Origin: Candidatus Zambryskibacteria bacterium RIFCSPHIGHO2_12_FULL_43_12b | GTDB lineage: Bacteria > Patescibacteriota > Minisyncoccia > Phycocordibacterales > Zambryskibacteraceae | NCBI GenBank assembly: GCA_001823875.1 | Contig: MHVX01000006.1 | Coordinates: 1-35,338 of the forward strand | DNA: 35,338 nt | Direction of reading: 5' to 3' | Shown here: one piece after another, positions 29,194 to 35,338 of the stretch | How positions within the stretch are numbered: the first letter of the stretch is position 1 | How the letters are laid out: the number at the start of each line of letters is the position of its first letter | The notes under the pieces: generated by a model | What the model was told of the DNA's origin: nothing | Seen by the model: only the letters and a program-made list of their open reading frames with translations | Databases searched by the model: none | Position numbers and translations under genes: made by a program

Positions 29194-29979
29194 ATGAATA
29201 TGAAAAATAAGCTGATTATCATAGCCATCTTGGTAATTGCGATTATTGGCCTCGCAACTTTAATGTTTGGCGAGTATGTTCAGGCTCCGCTCACAGAAGA
29301 TCAAGCAATAATTGATAGCGCGCAAAAGCCGGCTGAAGAGGGATTGAAATCAGAGGTGGATAAAGGCAAACAAGGGGGAGTAATTAGTATTGCAAGCCCG
29401 TCTGTAGCGCTTACTAAAGAAGATTTGTGGAAAACATGGACACAGTACCTCACTTTTGCTAAGGATAAGAATATAGAGGGGGTAAAATCCCTTTCCTACC
29501 AAGTTTCTGAATCATGCGCTAAGCCGGAATTGAAGAAAGAATGCGAAGAAAAGATGCTTGCTGTCTATACCGCGGGAATTGCTATGAATGAAAAAGGTTT
29601 CACCAAAGCTTTTATCGATTCTAAACAGGCAATCCTTAAGACGGAGGTAAGAGTTGAGGAGAAAGATGAATCTTTTGTTGCAACGGAAGGACAAATTGTG
29701 TTTGCAGTCAATTCTTCAGGGAAGATGTCATTATTACATTTAGATCCAGCTCAAATATGGACTGTACGTAAAAATAATGCTTCTACTACTGCGGAACTAA
29801 AAGCCAGACTCAGTTTATTTACAAAAGACTCAGACCTTGATGGATTATCTGATGATCTAGAAAGGTGTATTTTCCCTGACGATTGGATAGTCTTTGTGTG
29901 CAACGAGACTAACCCTATTAAGCGCGACAGCGACAATGATGGTTGGTGGGATGGCGTAGAGTACTTTTTTCAGAATTAG
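29194..29979 (+). CDS. Membrane-anchored protein with thrombospondin-type-3 calcium repeats
   Basis: 261 aa. An N-terminal helix (LIIIAILVIAIIGLATLMF) anchors an outer domain; the C-terminus has DSDLDGLSDDLE and KRDSDNDGWWDG, typical TSP3-like calcium loops, separated by a short cysteine pair (C...C). Central region unknown. Starts 17 nt after the previous gene, behind TAGGATTA; a start at the second Met is equally possible. Confidence 0.72.
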   Translation: MNMKNKLIIIAILVIAIIGLATLMFGEYVQAPLTEDQAIIDSAQKPAEEGLKSEVDKGKQGGVISIASPSVALTKEDLWKTWTQYLTFAKDKNIEGVKSLSYQVSESCAKPELKKECEEKMLAVYTAGIAMNEKGFTKAFIDSKQAILKTEVRVEEKDESFVATEGQIVFAVNSSGKMSLLHLDPAQIWTVRKNNASTTAELKARLSLFTKDSDLDGLSDDLERCIFPDDWIVFVCNETNPIKRDSDNDGWWDGVEYFFQN

Positions 29980-30079
29980 GGACAACAAATTACGGATAAA
30001 GAATTTTAAAAAGTGAATCCTTTGGAACTTATTACTGAACTCATGCCAACAGAGCCATTTTTTGTGCTGGGGATAACTC

Positions 30080-30147
30080 TTGCAGAAGTGTATAAAGGGC
30101 GTAATATAGGAATTTGTGGTGCTATCGCAACGGGGTGATAGTCCACA
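30080..30147 (+). promoter_or_regulatory. Promoter and structured leader of the 126-aa gene
   Basis: TTGCAG (30080-30085), 16-nt spacer, TAATAT (30102-30107). The transcript would start with a hairpin: TGTGG (30115-30119) and CTATC (30122-30126) pair with GATAG (30137-30141) and CCACA (30143-30147). It could modulate expression; no known riboswitch recognised. Confidence 0.5.
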
Positions 30148-30171
30148 GGCACATTTTACAGAGGATGGAAG

Positions 30172-30552
30172 ATGACCCAACCTGCGGGCAGTTTCGTGGC
30201 CGGTACGACCGGGAGTCCGGCCAAGGGAAGAACCTCAACGAATGGAGGAAATGATCCCAATCGGTTGGAAAAGAAGTTGCTGAGAAGGATGAGTGGCAAC
30301 AGCATTCAGCAGGACATGGTTCTTCTGTCGCAGATCGCTGGAGATCTGTGTTACAGGAAGCCGAGTACGATGGCCGAGTCTCAGTGGGAAGCACATCTCG
30401 CTGCAGGTCGCTACCATCTCGGGAAGAAGTACGGCAACCTCGCCTCTCTGCTGGCTCTCCACAGGCAAAAGGACCGCGGTCCTTTTCTGGCGAGAACTTT
30501 CATGGAAGAGCATCTTTCCACCGGCGGAAACGGAGGTGTAGCCACCTCTTGA
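30172..30552 (+). CDS. Hypothetical protein, 126 aa, higher-GC cassette
   Basis: Not recognised. Disordered Gly/Thr/Ser-rich N-terminus (VAGTTGSPAKGRTSTNGG), a helical middle (NRLEKKLLRRMSGNSIQQD) and a Gly-rich tail. It follows a good GAGGATGGAAG site and ends in a strong terminator. Base composition is clearly more G+C-rich than its neighbours, like the PPDK-like operon and the 167-aa gene. Confidence 0.6.
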   Translation: MTQPAGSFVAGTTGSPAKGRTSTNGGNDPNRLEKKLLRRMSGNSIQQDMVLLSQIAGDLCYRKPSTMAESQWEAHLAAGRYHLGKKYGNLASLLALHRQKDRGPFLARTFMEEHLSTGGNGGVATS

Positions 30553-30573
30553 CACCCTACCCCCGAAAACAAC

Positions 30574-30610
30574 TGTCCCGGCGCGAGAATACGCGCCGGG
30601 ACTTTCTTTT
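30574..30610 (+). terminator. Intrinsic terminator of the 126-aa gene
   Basis: GTCCCGGCGCG pairs with CGCGCCGGGAC (11 bp) around AGAATA, followed by TTTCTTTT. Confidence 0.9.
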
Positions 30611-30614
30611 ATGT

Positions 30615-30620
30615 GATAAT
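30615..30620 (+). promoter_or_regulatory. -10 box of the methyltransferase gene
   Basis: GATAAT, 8 nt before the ATG; leaderless spacing. It sits directly after the preceding terminator. Confidence 0.4.
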
Positions 30621-30628
30621 CTATTTTA

Positions 30629-31501
30629 ATGTCTGAAATCAAACTTTTGATAACTAAACCTAGTGAAGATTATGAGCTTCTAGATAGCGGGGAAGGGTTA
30701 AAATTGGAAAGATTCGGTTTAAACGTAATTTCCAGGCCTGACCCTCAAGCGCTTTGGGATAAAGGCAGTAAAAATCTCTGGCAGAAAATTGATGCTTCCT
30801 TTAACACCAAGTGGCACACAGAGAAAAGTCTCAAAGGAGATTGGAGAATAAACCTGTGCGACAACACATTTATTCTCAAACTTTCCGCCTTCAAACATGT
30901 AGGAGTATTTCCAGAACAAGAGAGTAATTGGAAATGGATGGATGAGAAGATTAGGACTGAAAGCTCTATAGTAAAAAAGGAAATAAATGTTTTGAATTTA
31001 TTTGGGTACACAGGAGGAGCAACCATGGCTTGTCTTAAAGCAGGAGCAAGAGTTACACATGTGGACGGGTCTAAGAGCGCTATAACGTGGGCAAAAGCCA
31101 ACGCCGAGGCATCGAAGCTTGCGGGTAAGCCAGTACGTTGGATATTGGATGATGCAACAACCTTTGTGAAGAGAGAAATAAGAAGGAATGTAAAATATGA
31201 CGCAATAATTCTTGACCCTCCATCTTTTGGACGAGGTCCAAAGGGAGAACCATGGAAGATTGAGAAGGATTTGCCAGGACTTATTCATTTGCTCAGGGAG
31301 ATTGTTTCAGATAGTCCTCTTTTTGTACTTATGAATGGCTATGCATCTGGATATTCGCCAATCACTTACGAAAATAGCCTTGACTGGTTTAAAAAAACAT
31401 TTGGAGGGGTAATGACTTCTGGAGAATTGGGAATAGAGGAGTCGGGTGGAGAGAGGATTCTGCCGGCAGGTATCTTTGCTCGCTGGCAAAGACATGTCTA
31501 G
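30629..31501 (+). CDS. SAM-dependent methyltransferase (RlmI/RlmK-like)
   Basis: 290 aa Rossmann methyltransferase. SAM motif I is LNLFGYTGGATMACLKAGA, the acidic loop VDGSKSAI, and the catalytic ILDPPSFGRG is the DPPxF motif of C5-cytosine rRNA methyltransferases of the RlmI type. The N-terminal PUA domain of E. coli RlmI is missing. Substrate is probably rRNA, exact site unknown. Confidence 0.85.
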   Translation: MSEIKLLITKPSEDYELLDSGEGLKLERFGLNVISRPDPQALWDKGSKNLWQKIDASFNTKWHTEKSLKGDWRINLCDNTFILKLSAFKHVGVFPEQESNWKWMDEKIRTESSIVKKEINVLNLFGYTGGATMACLKAGARVTHVDGSKSAITWAKANAEASKLAGKPVRWILDDATTFVKREIRRNVKYDAIILDPPSFGRGPKGEPWKIEKDLPGLIHLLREIVSDSPLFVLMNGYASGYSPITYENSLDWFKKTFGGVMTSGELGIEESGGERILPAGIFARWQRHV

Positions 31502-31536
31502 ACGTTGTAAGATAAGTTTCCTCCAATCGTCAAACA

Positions 31537-32049
31537 ATGAAGAGAAAAGAACAAATCTCAGATGAAATGTTTATCAAAGCCTATGATGAACTGTCAGACT
31601 CTCTTTTTAGGCATGCTTTTTTCAGAGTGTCTGATAGAGAGGTTGCTTTAGATATAGTCCAGAATGCTTTTATGAAGACTTGGCAACATATATCAAAGGG
31701 GGAAGAGGTTAGAAGCCTCAAGCCGTTTCTCTATAGAGTCGTGGGTAATCTTGTAATTGATTATTATAGGAAATCTAAAAGTGAATCTTTGGATTCTCTT
31801 CTGGATGAAGGTTTTGACCCTACTGGATCTGATGATAGCAAAGACGCGATGGAGCTTGATGCGGAAGTGTCACTTGTCCTCAAAGCTTTGGAGGTCCTTC
31901 CGGAGTCAGATCGCAACATTATCACCCTGCGTTACGTTGATGGTTTATCCATAACTGACATCTCTAAGTTTCTAGGAAAAACAGAAAACGCAGTCTCTGT
32001 GAATTTGCATAGAGCGGTGGATAGAGCGAAGAAAATTTTTGAAATATGA
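31537..32049 (+). CDS. ECF-type RNA polymerase sigma factor
   Basis: 170 aa. Region 2 at about residues 10-75 (LFRHAFFRVSDREVALDIVQ, AFMKTWQHI, YRVVGNLVIDYYRK) and region 4 at about 105-165 (LPESDRNIITLRYVDGLSI, TDISKFLGKTENAVSVNLHRA). Overlaps the next gene by ATGA. The pair forms a sigma/anti-sigma-like operon that probably handles envelope signals. Confidence 0.92.
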   Translation: MKRKEQISDEMFIKAYDELSDSLFRHAFFRVSDREVALDIVQNAFMKTWQHISKGEEVRSLKPFLYRVVGNLVIDYYRKSKSESLDSLLDEGFDPTGSDDSKDAMELDAEVSLVLKALEVLPESDRNIITLRYVDGLSITDISKFLGKTENAVSVNLHRAVDRAKKIFEI

Positions 32050-33023
32050 CAAATTTTGAAGAAAAACTAAAGAAAGTGAGCCGAAGCGTTGAGATGACTG
32101 CGAAGGAACGCGGTTCTATTAAAGCGCGTTTGGTCAAGGAAATATCGGCGGATACAATGCCAGCCGCAGTTTCTCTGTATTCTCCAAATGCTTGGCTATT
32201 TATTCGCAAACATACATTGTCCGTGGCTTTTGTCGCGATTATTTTCTTTGGAGGTTCACTTTCCACAATCGCGGAGGGTACGCTTCCTGGGGACATTCTC
32301 TATCCACTAAAAGTTGGTGTTAACGAGGAGGTGCGTGGGTGGTTTGCGACCAGTAACACCGCAAAGAGCGAGTGGCAAATATCTCTTGCGGAGAGAAGGC
32401 TTGATGAAGTTGAGAAACTTCAGGAGGCTGGGTCTTTGAGCGATGATTCAAGACAAGAGATTGAGGAGAAAATTGAGGAACACGCTCGAAAAGCAGAAGA
32501 AAGTGTGAGTGCTGATGAAGCAGAGACGAATGCTTCGGTCAGTATTTCCGAGGCCGGTCTTATGAAAACAAGCGCTCCAACAGCGGAAGAGAGTGAACTT
32601 ACGACTACACAGGCCTTAGAAAGCTCGTTTGTAGCCCAAGAAGAACCAGTTTCTCAAGAGATAGAGGAGGTCAGTGTGGATTCTCGAGAAAGCCTAAAGA
32701 ATTTAAGAATCAAAATTGGAGAGCTTAAACTCCGTTTAAGAGATTTACAAGATGACAAAGTGTTTGAGATTCGTTCCAAGGCAAGACTTATGCTTGTTCG
32801 AGCGAGAGAGAATTTGTTTAAGGCAGACGCGCTGCTTCTAAAGGGAGAAGAGGAAAATGCAAGGGAGCTACTCAAAAAGGCGGAAGAAAATATTTCAAAA
32901 GCCGAGAACATTGTTAAGGATTTTGAAGACAGAGTTCAAGAAGTGGAAATTAGGAGTGAAGTAAAAGGAGTTCAGATTGAAGAGAAGGGTGAGGATGAAA
33001 AAGATCAGGATGTTGTAAGATAG
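32046..33023 (+). CDS. DUF5667 membrane protein, putative anti-sigma partner
   Basis: 325 aa. A cytoplasmic N-terminus of about 55 residues, one helix at about 57-75 (LSVAFVAIIFFGGSLSTIA), then a DUF5667 motif (TLPGDILYPLKVGVNEEV) and a long charged coiled-coil outside (EEKIEEHARKAEES; KIGELKLRLRDLQDDKV; RARENLFKADALL). The overlap with the sigma gene and the topology suggest an anti-sigma factor with an outside sensor, but no ZAS motif is seen. Confidence 0.75.
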   Translation: MTNFEEKLKKVSRSVEMTAKERGSIKARLVKEISADTMPAAVSLYSPNAWLFIRKHTLSVAFVAIIFFGGSLSTIAEGTLPGDILYPLKVGVNEEVRGWFATSNTAKSEWQISLAERRLDEVEKLQEAGSLSDDSRQEIEEKIEEHARKAEESVSADEAETNASVSISEAGLMKTSAPTAEESELTTTQALESSFVAQEEPVSQEIEEVSVDSRESLKNLRIKIGELKLRLRDLQDDKVFEIRSKARLMLVRARENLFKADALLLKGEEENARELLKKAEENISKAENIVKDFEDRVQEVEIRSEVKGVQIEEKGEDEKDQDVVR

Positions 33024-33087
33024 TATACAGTTACGAGTCTTTATAGTAGAGAAATAAGTAATTAATAATCGTTAAGTAGATAAAAAC

Positions 33088-33879
33088 ATGGATGAAGTAA
33101 ACAAGGGTAGTGCTTGGAAATATGTGCCAGCATTTACGATAGTGTTGTCACTTTTTCTTTTAGTACAAATTGTTAGCTCTATAAAAGAGTATAGATATAT
33201 TGGCGGAGATGCTCTTCCGCAAAATGTCATCACTGTAAACGGTGAAGGAAAAACTTTTGCAGTGCCCGACATTGCCACTTTTTCGTTTAGCGTGATTGAA
33301 GAGGGAAAGACGGTAAAAGAAGCGCAAGATAAAGCGACCGTGAAGATGGATCTTGCGCTTGCGGCCATGAAGGCTCTTGGCATTGAGAATAAGGATATAA
33401 AAACTAGCGGGTATAATGCCTATCCAAAGTATGAAAATGAACAAATCGTCTGCATCACTTATCCTTGTCCAGTGGGCAGACAGAAGATAATAGGATATGA
33501 GGTAAATCAGAATATTACTGTGAAGGTGAGAAAGATAGATGACGCTGGCAAGACGATTGATGCCGTTACAACGGCTGGAGCATCAAATGTGAGTGGGATC
33601 TCCTTCACAATTGATGATGAGGACGCTCTTACAAGAGATGCGCGAAAAAAGGCGATAGAAGATGCCCGAGAAAAAGCAAAGGAACTCGCAAAAGATCTTG
33701 ATGTAAGGCTCGTGCGAATCGTGAATTTCTCTGAAAATGGCAGGGGGTATCCAATGTATTTTAAAACTGAGGCTTCGCTGGGTATGGGAGGAGCAGATTC
33801 AGCTGTTCCGGCTCCGACACTTCCAGTGGGAGAGAATGAGATAGTTTCTAACGTGACGATTACTTACGAAATAAGGTAA
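33088..33879 (+). CDS. SIMPL (DUF541) domain protein
   Basis: 263 aa. An N-terminal helix at about 12-30 (VPAFTIVLSLFLLVQIVSSI) precedes the SIMPL domain: ITVNGEGKTFAVPDIATFSF, VKEAQDKATVKMDLALAAM, GVSGISFTI-like NVSGISFTIDDEDAL, ARKKAIEDAREKAKELAK. Envelope-located, oligomer-forming family of uncertain function; linked to oxidative stress in some bacteria. Followed by a terminator. Confidence 0.9.
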   Translation: MDEVNKGSAWKYVPAFTIVLSLFLLVQIVSSIKEYRYIGGDALPQNVITVNGEGKTFAVPDIATFSFSVIEEGKTVKEAQDKATVKMDLALAAMKALGIENKDIKTSGYNAYPKYENEQIVCITYPCPVGRQKIIGYEVNQNITVKVRKIDDAGKTIDAVTTAGASNVSGISFTIDDEDALTRDARKKAIEDAREKAKELAKDLDVRLVRIVNFSENGRGYPMYFKTEASLGMGGADSAVPAPTLPVGENEIVSNVTITYEIR

Positions 33880-33923
33880 ACGCAGACACACGCAAAGTAA
33901 ATACGGGAAAACGCAGAAGTAGC

Positions 33924-33951
33924 AAAAAACGCCTAAAAATGGGCGTTTTTT
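33924..33951 (+). terminator. Intrinsic terminator of the SIMPL gene
   Basis: AAAAAACGCC pairs with GGCGTTTTTT around TAAAAATG, ending in T. Confidence 0.88.
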
Positions 33952-33961
33952 GATGGGAAGA

Positions 33962-33989
33962 TTGACTTTATTCTTTTGCAGTATAGTAT
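33962..33989 (+). promoter_or_regulatory. Promoter of secE-nusG-rplK
   Basis: TTGACT (33962-33967), 16-nt spacer, TAGTAT (33984-33989). It leaves a leader of about 105 nt before secE. Confidence 0.6.
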
Positions 33990-34100
33990 GTATGTACACC
34001 CGCGAGGTGTTTTTTTATAGATGCGGAAGCCTGCGGACTAAACGCAGAATATGCAGAAACACATCAAATTTATACAACTTATTAAACTTAACAATTAAAC

Positions 34101-34280
34101 ATGAGCCTCATAGACTACATAAAGGAAACAAGAGGGGAATTGAAGCATGTCAGCTGGCCGACTAGAAAACAAGCCACGGTCTTTACTGTGATTGTCATTG
34201 TGATTTCTGTAGCAGTCTCTATATATTTGGGAATCTTTGATTTCATCTTTTCCGAACTATTGAAGATTTTTATTAGTTAG
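34101..34280 (+). CDS. secE: Preprotein translocase subunit SecE
   Basis: 59 aa, found by translating the gap before nusG. MSLIDYIKETRGELKHVSWP opens with the amphipathic helix and the conserved V-x-W-P-T-R-K motif, then one membrane helix (VFTVIVIVISVAVSIYLGIF). SecE clamps SecY in the translocon. Gene order secE-nusG-rplK is the standard bacterial one. Confidence 0.94.
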   Translation: MSLIDYIKETRGELKHVSWPTRKQATVFTVIVIVISVAVSIYLGIFDFIFSELLKIFIS

Positions 34281-34316
34281 TCTCCTTAGCTGTGATTAGT
34301 TCATTTGATAATTAAT

Positions 34317-34862
34317 ATGTCTAAACAAATAATTCAAGAAGGGAGAAACTGGTATGCCATTCATACCTATTCAGGTTATGAAAATGCGGTTATGAAAAAT
34401 CTCAAACAGCGCATTGAATCGCTTGGCATGGAAGGCAAAATTTTTGATGTAATCGTTCCTACGGAAAAGAAGATTAAGATAAAGGCTGGTAAACGCGTGG
34501 AAGAGGAAGAAAAGATCTATCCCGGCTATGTGCTTGTAGATATGATAGTAACAGACGACTCTTGGTACGTAGTGCGAAACACGCCTCGTGTTACAGGCTT
34601 TGTCGGCTCCGGAGTTTATCCTGTGCCTATTGATAAGAAGGAGATTGATTCCATTTTCAGCCGCATGAATGCAGACAAGGCTGAACACGCCTTTGATCTT
34701 AATGTGGATGAGAGCGTCCTTATTGTCGATGGTCCTTTCAAGGACTTAGAAGGGAAAGTGAAGGAGGTGGACAGGGAACGTGGCAAGGTGAAGGTCCTAG
34801 TTTCTATGTTCGGCCGCGAAACTCCTGTTGAGCTGGATTTCTTGCAGGTTAAAAAGATTTAA
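34317..34862 (+). CDS. nusG: Transcription antitermination factor NusG
   Basis: 181 aa from ATG 34317 (ATT/ATA-rich start at 34305 not used). NGN domain: [39 protein letters not shown]; linker; KOW domain at the C-terminus: [31 protein letters not shown]. NusG couples RNA polymerase with the ribosome or Rho. Length is typical. Confidence 0.96.
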   Translation: MSKQIIQEGRNWYAIHTYSGYENAVMKNLKQRIESLGMEGKIFDVIVPTEKKIKIKAGKRVEEEEKIYPGYVLVDMIVTDDSWYVVRNTPRVTGFVGSGVYPVPIDKKEIDSIFSRMNADKAEHAFDLNVDESVLIVDGPFKDLEGKVKEVDRERGKVKVLVSMFGRETPVELDFLQVKKI

Positions 34863-34880
34863 GGTAATGTACTAGTCCAA

Positions 34881-35306
34881 ATGGCCAAGAAAATAACAAA
34901 AAAACTAAAAGTAGTGCTTCCTGCCGGAAAAGCGACTCCCGCGCCTCCAGTTGGTCCTGTACTCGGACAGGCTGGTCTTAATATCGGCCAATTTATTACT
35001 GAATTCAATAATGCCACTCGTGAAATGATAGGGCAGACGATTCCGGCTGAAATCACTGTCTATGAAGACAGAAGCTATACTTTCATACTTAAGACCCCTC
35101 CAGCATCAAGCCTCATTCTTCAGGCAATTGGAGCGGAAAAAGGCTCTGGGAAACCAAACACTGCGAAGATTGGCAAACTTACAAAAGCTCAGCTCAAAGA
35201 GATTGCTGAAAAGAAAATGCCTGATTTAAATGCCAATGATATAGAAGCAGGGATGAAAATTGTTGCGGGGACGGCAAGACAGATGGGGGTAGAGACAGAA
35301 ATCTAA
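34881..35306 (+). CDS. rplK: 50S ribosomal protein L11
   Basis: 141 aa, the standard length. [20 protein letters not shown] (N-terminal PPVGP motif), [12 protein letters not shown], and the C-terminal rRNA-binding domain with [15 protein letters not shown]11 shapes the GTPase-associated centre. 18 nt after nusG. The rplA gene would be expected next beyond the window. Confidence 0.97.
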   Translation: MAKKITKKLKVVLPAGKATPAPPVGPVLGQAGLNIGQFITEFNNATREMIGQTIPAEITVYEDRSYTFILKTPPASSLILQAIGAEKGSGKPNTAKIGKLTKAQLKEIAEKKMPDLNANDIEAGMKIVAGTARQMGVETEI

Positions 35307-35320
35307 CTTCTAGCTTTAAA
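35307..35320. repeat. CTTCTAGCTTTAAA dispersed repeat
   Basis: Exact 14-base inverse copy of 9709-9722 directly after the rplK stop codon; a diverged copy is at 21744-21772. Confidence 0.5.
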
Positions 35321-35338
35321 AACAACCCCCGCCACAAT

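Noticed and set aside
30122-30642. Two minus-strand frames of 90 and 135 aa opposite the 126-aa gene
   Set aside because: The plus strand has promoter, ribosome site and terminator; the minus frames would have to cross the terminator hairpin.

Overview
This 35.3 kb window looks like a piece of chromosome from an ultra-small, host-dependent Candidate Phyla Radiation (Patescibacteria) bacterium, most likely of the Parcubacteria branch. Reasons: tightly packed, AT-leaning genes with little synteny to model bacteria; CPR-typical families (DUF5652, DUF5667 next to a sigma factor, DUF2914, a stand-alone pilM-pilN-pilO set, many small one-helix secreted proteins); core replication, repair, translation and envelope genes but almost no biosynthesis; and tRNA genes that mostly lack an encoded CCA. 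The placement is inferred from gene content, not from a marker phylogeny.

Layout. 0-3.5 kb: tsaE end, polA, holA (+). 3.6-8.2 kb: tRNA-Lys, a DoxX protein, trmH-like methyltransferase (+), then a minus-strand operon ruvA-murE-mutM-dedA. 8.3-9.6 kb: rpsT and two unrecognised genes with good Shine-Dalgarno sites. 9.6-11.7 kb: tRNA-Arg(GCG), three membrane-protein genes including a VKOR thiol oxidase, tRNA-Ser, DUF5652. 11.7-15 kb: ruvX, a stand-alone tRNA-binding domain, and a pilM-N-O operon. 15-16.2 kb: a hairpin-rich stretch, tRNA-Arg(TCT), tag, tRNA-Leu(CAG), tRNA-Val. 16.3-18.5 kb: RluA-family synthase, rplS, a LAGLIDADG homing endonuclease abutting tRNA-Leu(GAG). 18.5-21.7 kb: cobalamin adenosyltransferase and the B12-dependent ribonucleotide reductase it would serve, facing a divergent ArsR-type regulator across an inverted-repeat operator. 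21.8-25.2 kb: tRNA-His, a pyruvate-phosphate-dikinase-like protein with an unrecognised C-terminal domain, a coupled small gene, and an orphan transcription unit. 25.3-30 kb: secreted and membrane proteins. 30.1-35.3 kb: another small cassette, a SAM methyltransferase, a sigma/anti-sigma-like pair, a SIMPL protein, and secE-nusG-rplK.

Three things stand out. (1) Three tRNA genes (Arg-TCT, Leu-GAG, His) have their own 3' end duplicated 122-168 bp downstream, and the DNA between the copies is packed with perfect hairpins; several share the same apical loop (AA-CTGC-TT) on unrelated stems. This looks like an undescribed family of small tRNA-end-associated elements. (2) The PPDK-like protein keeps the ATP-grasp and phosphohistidine domains but replaces the PEP/pyruvate barrel with about 230 residues I cannot assign, so it may phosphorylate something else. 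(3) Many promoters have the -10 box 5-8 nt from the start codon, pointing to widespread leaderless mRNAs, while a few higher-GC cassettes have full promoters, leaders, strong Shine-Dalgarno sites and hairpin terminators.
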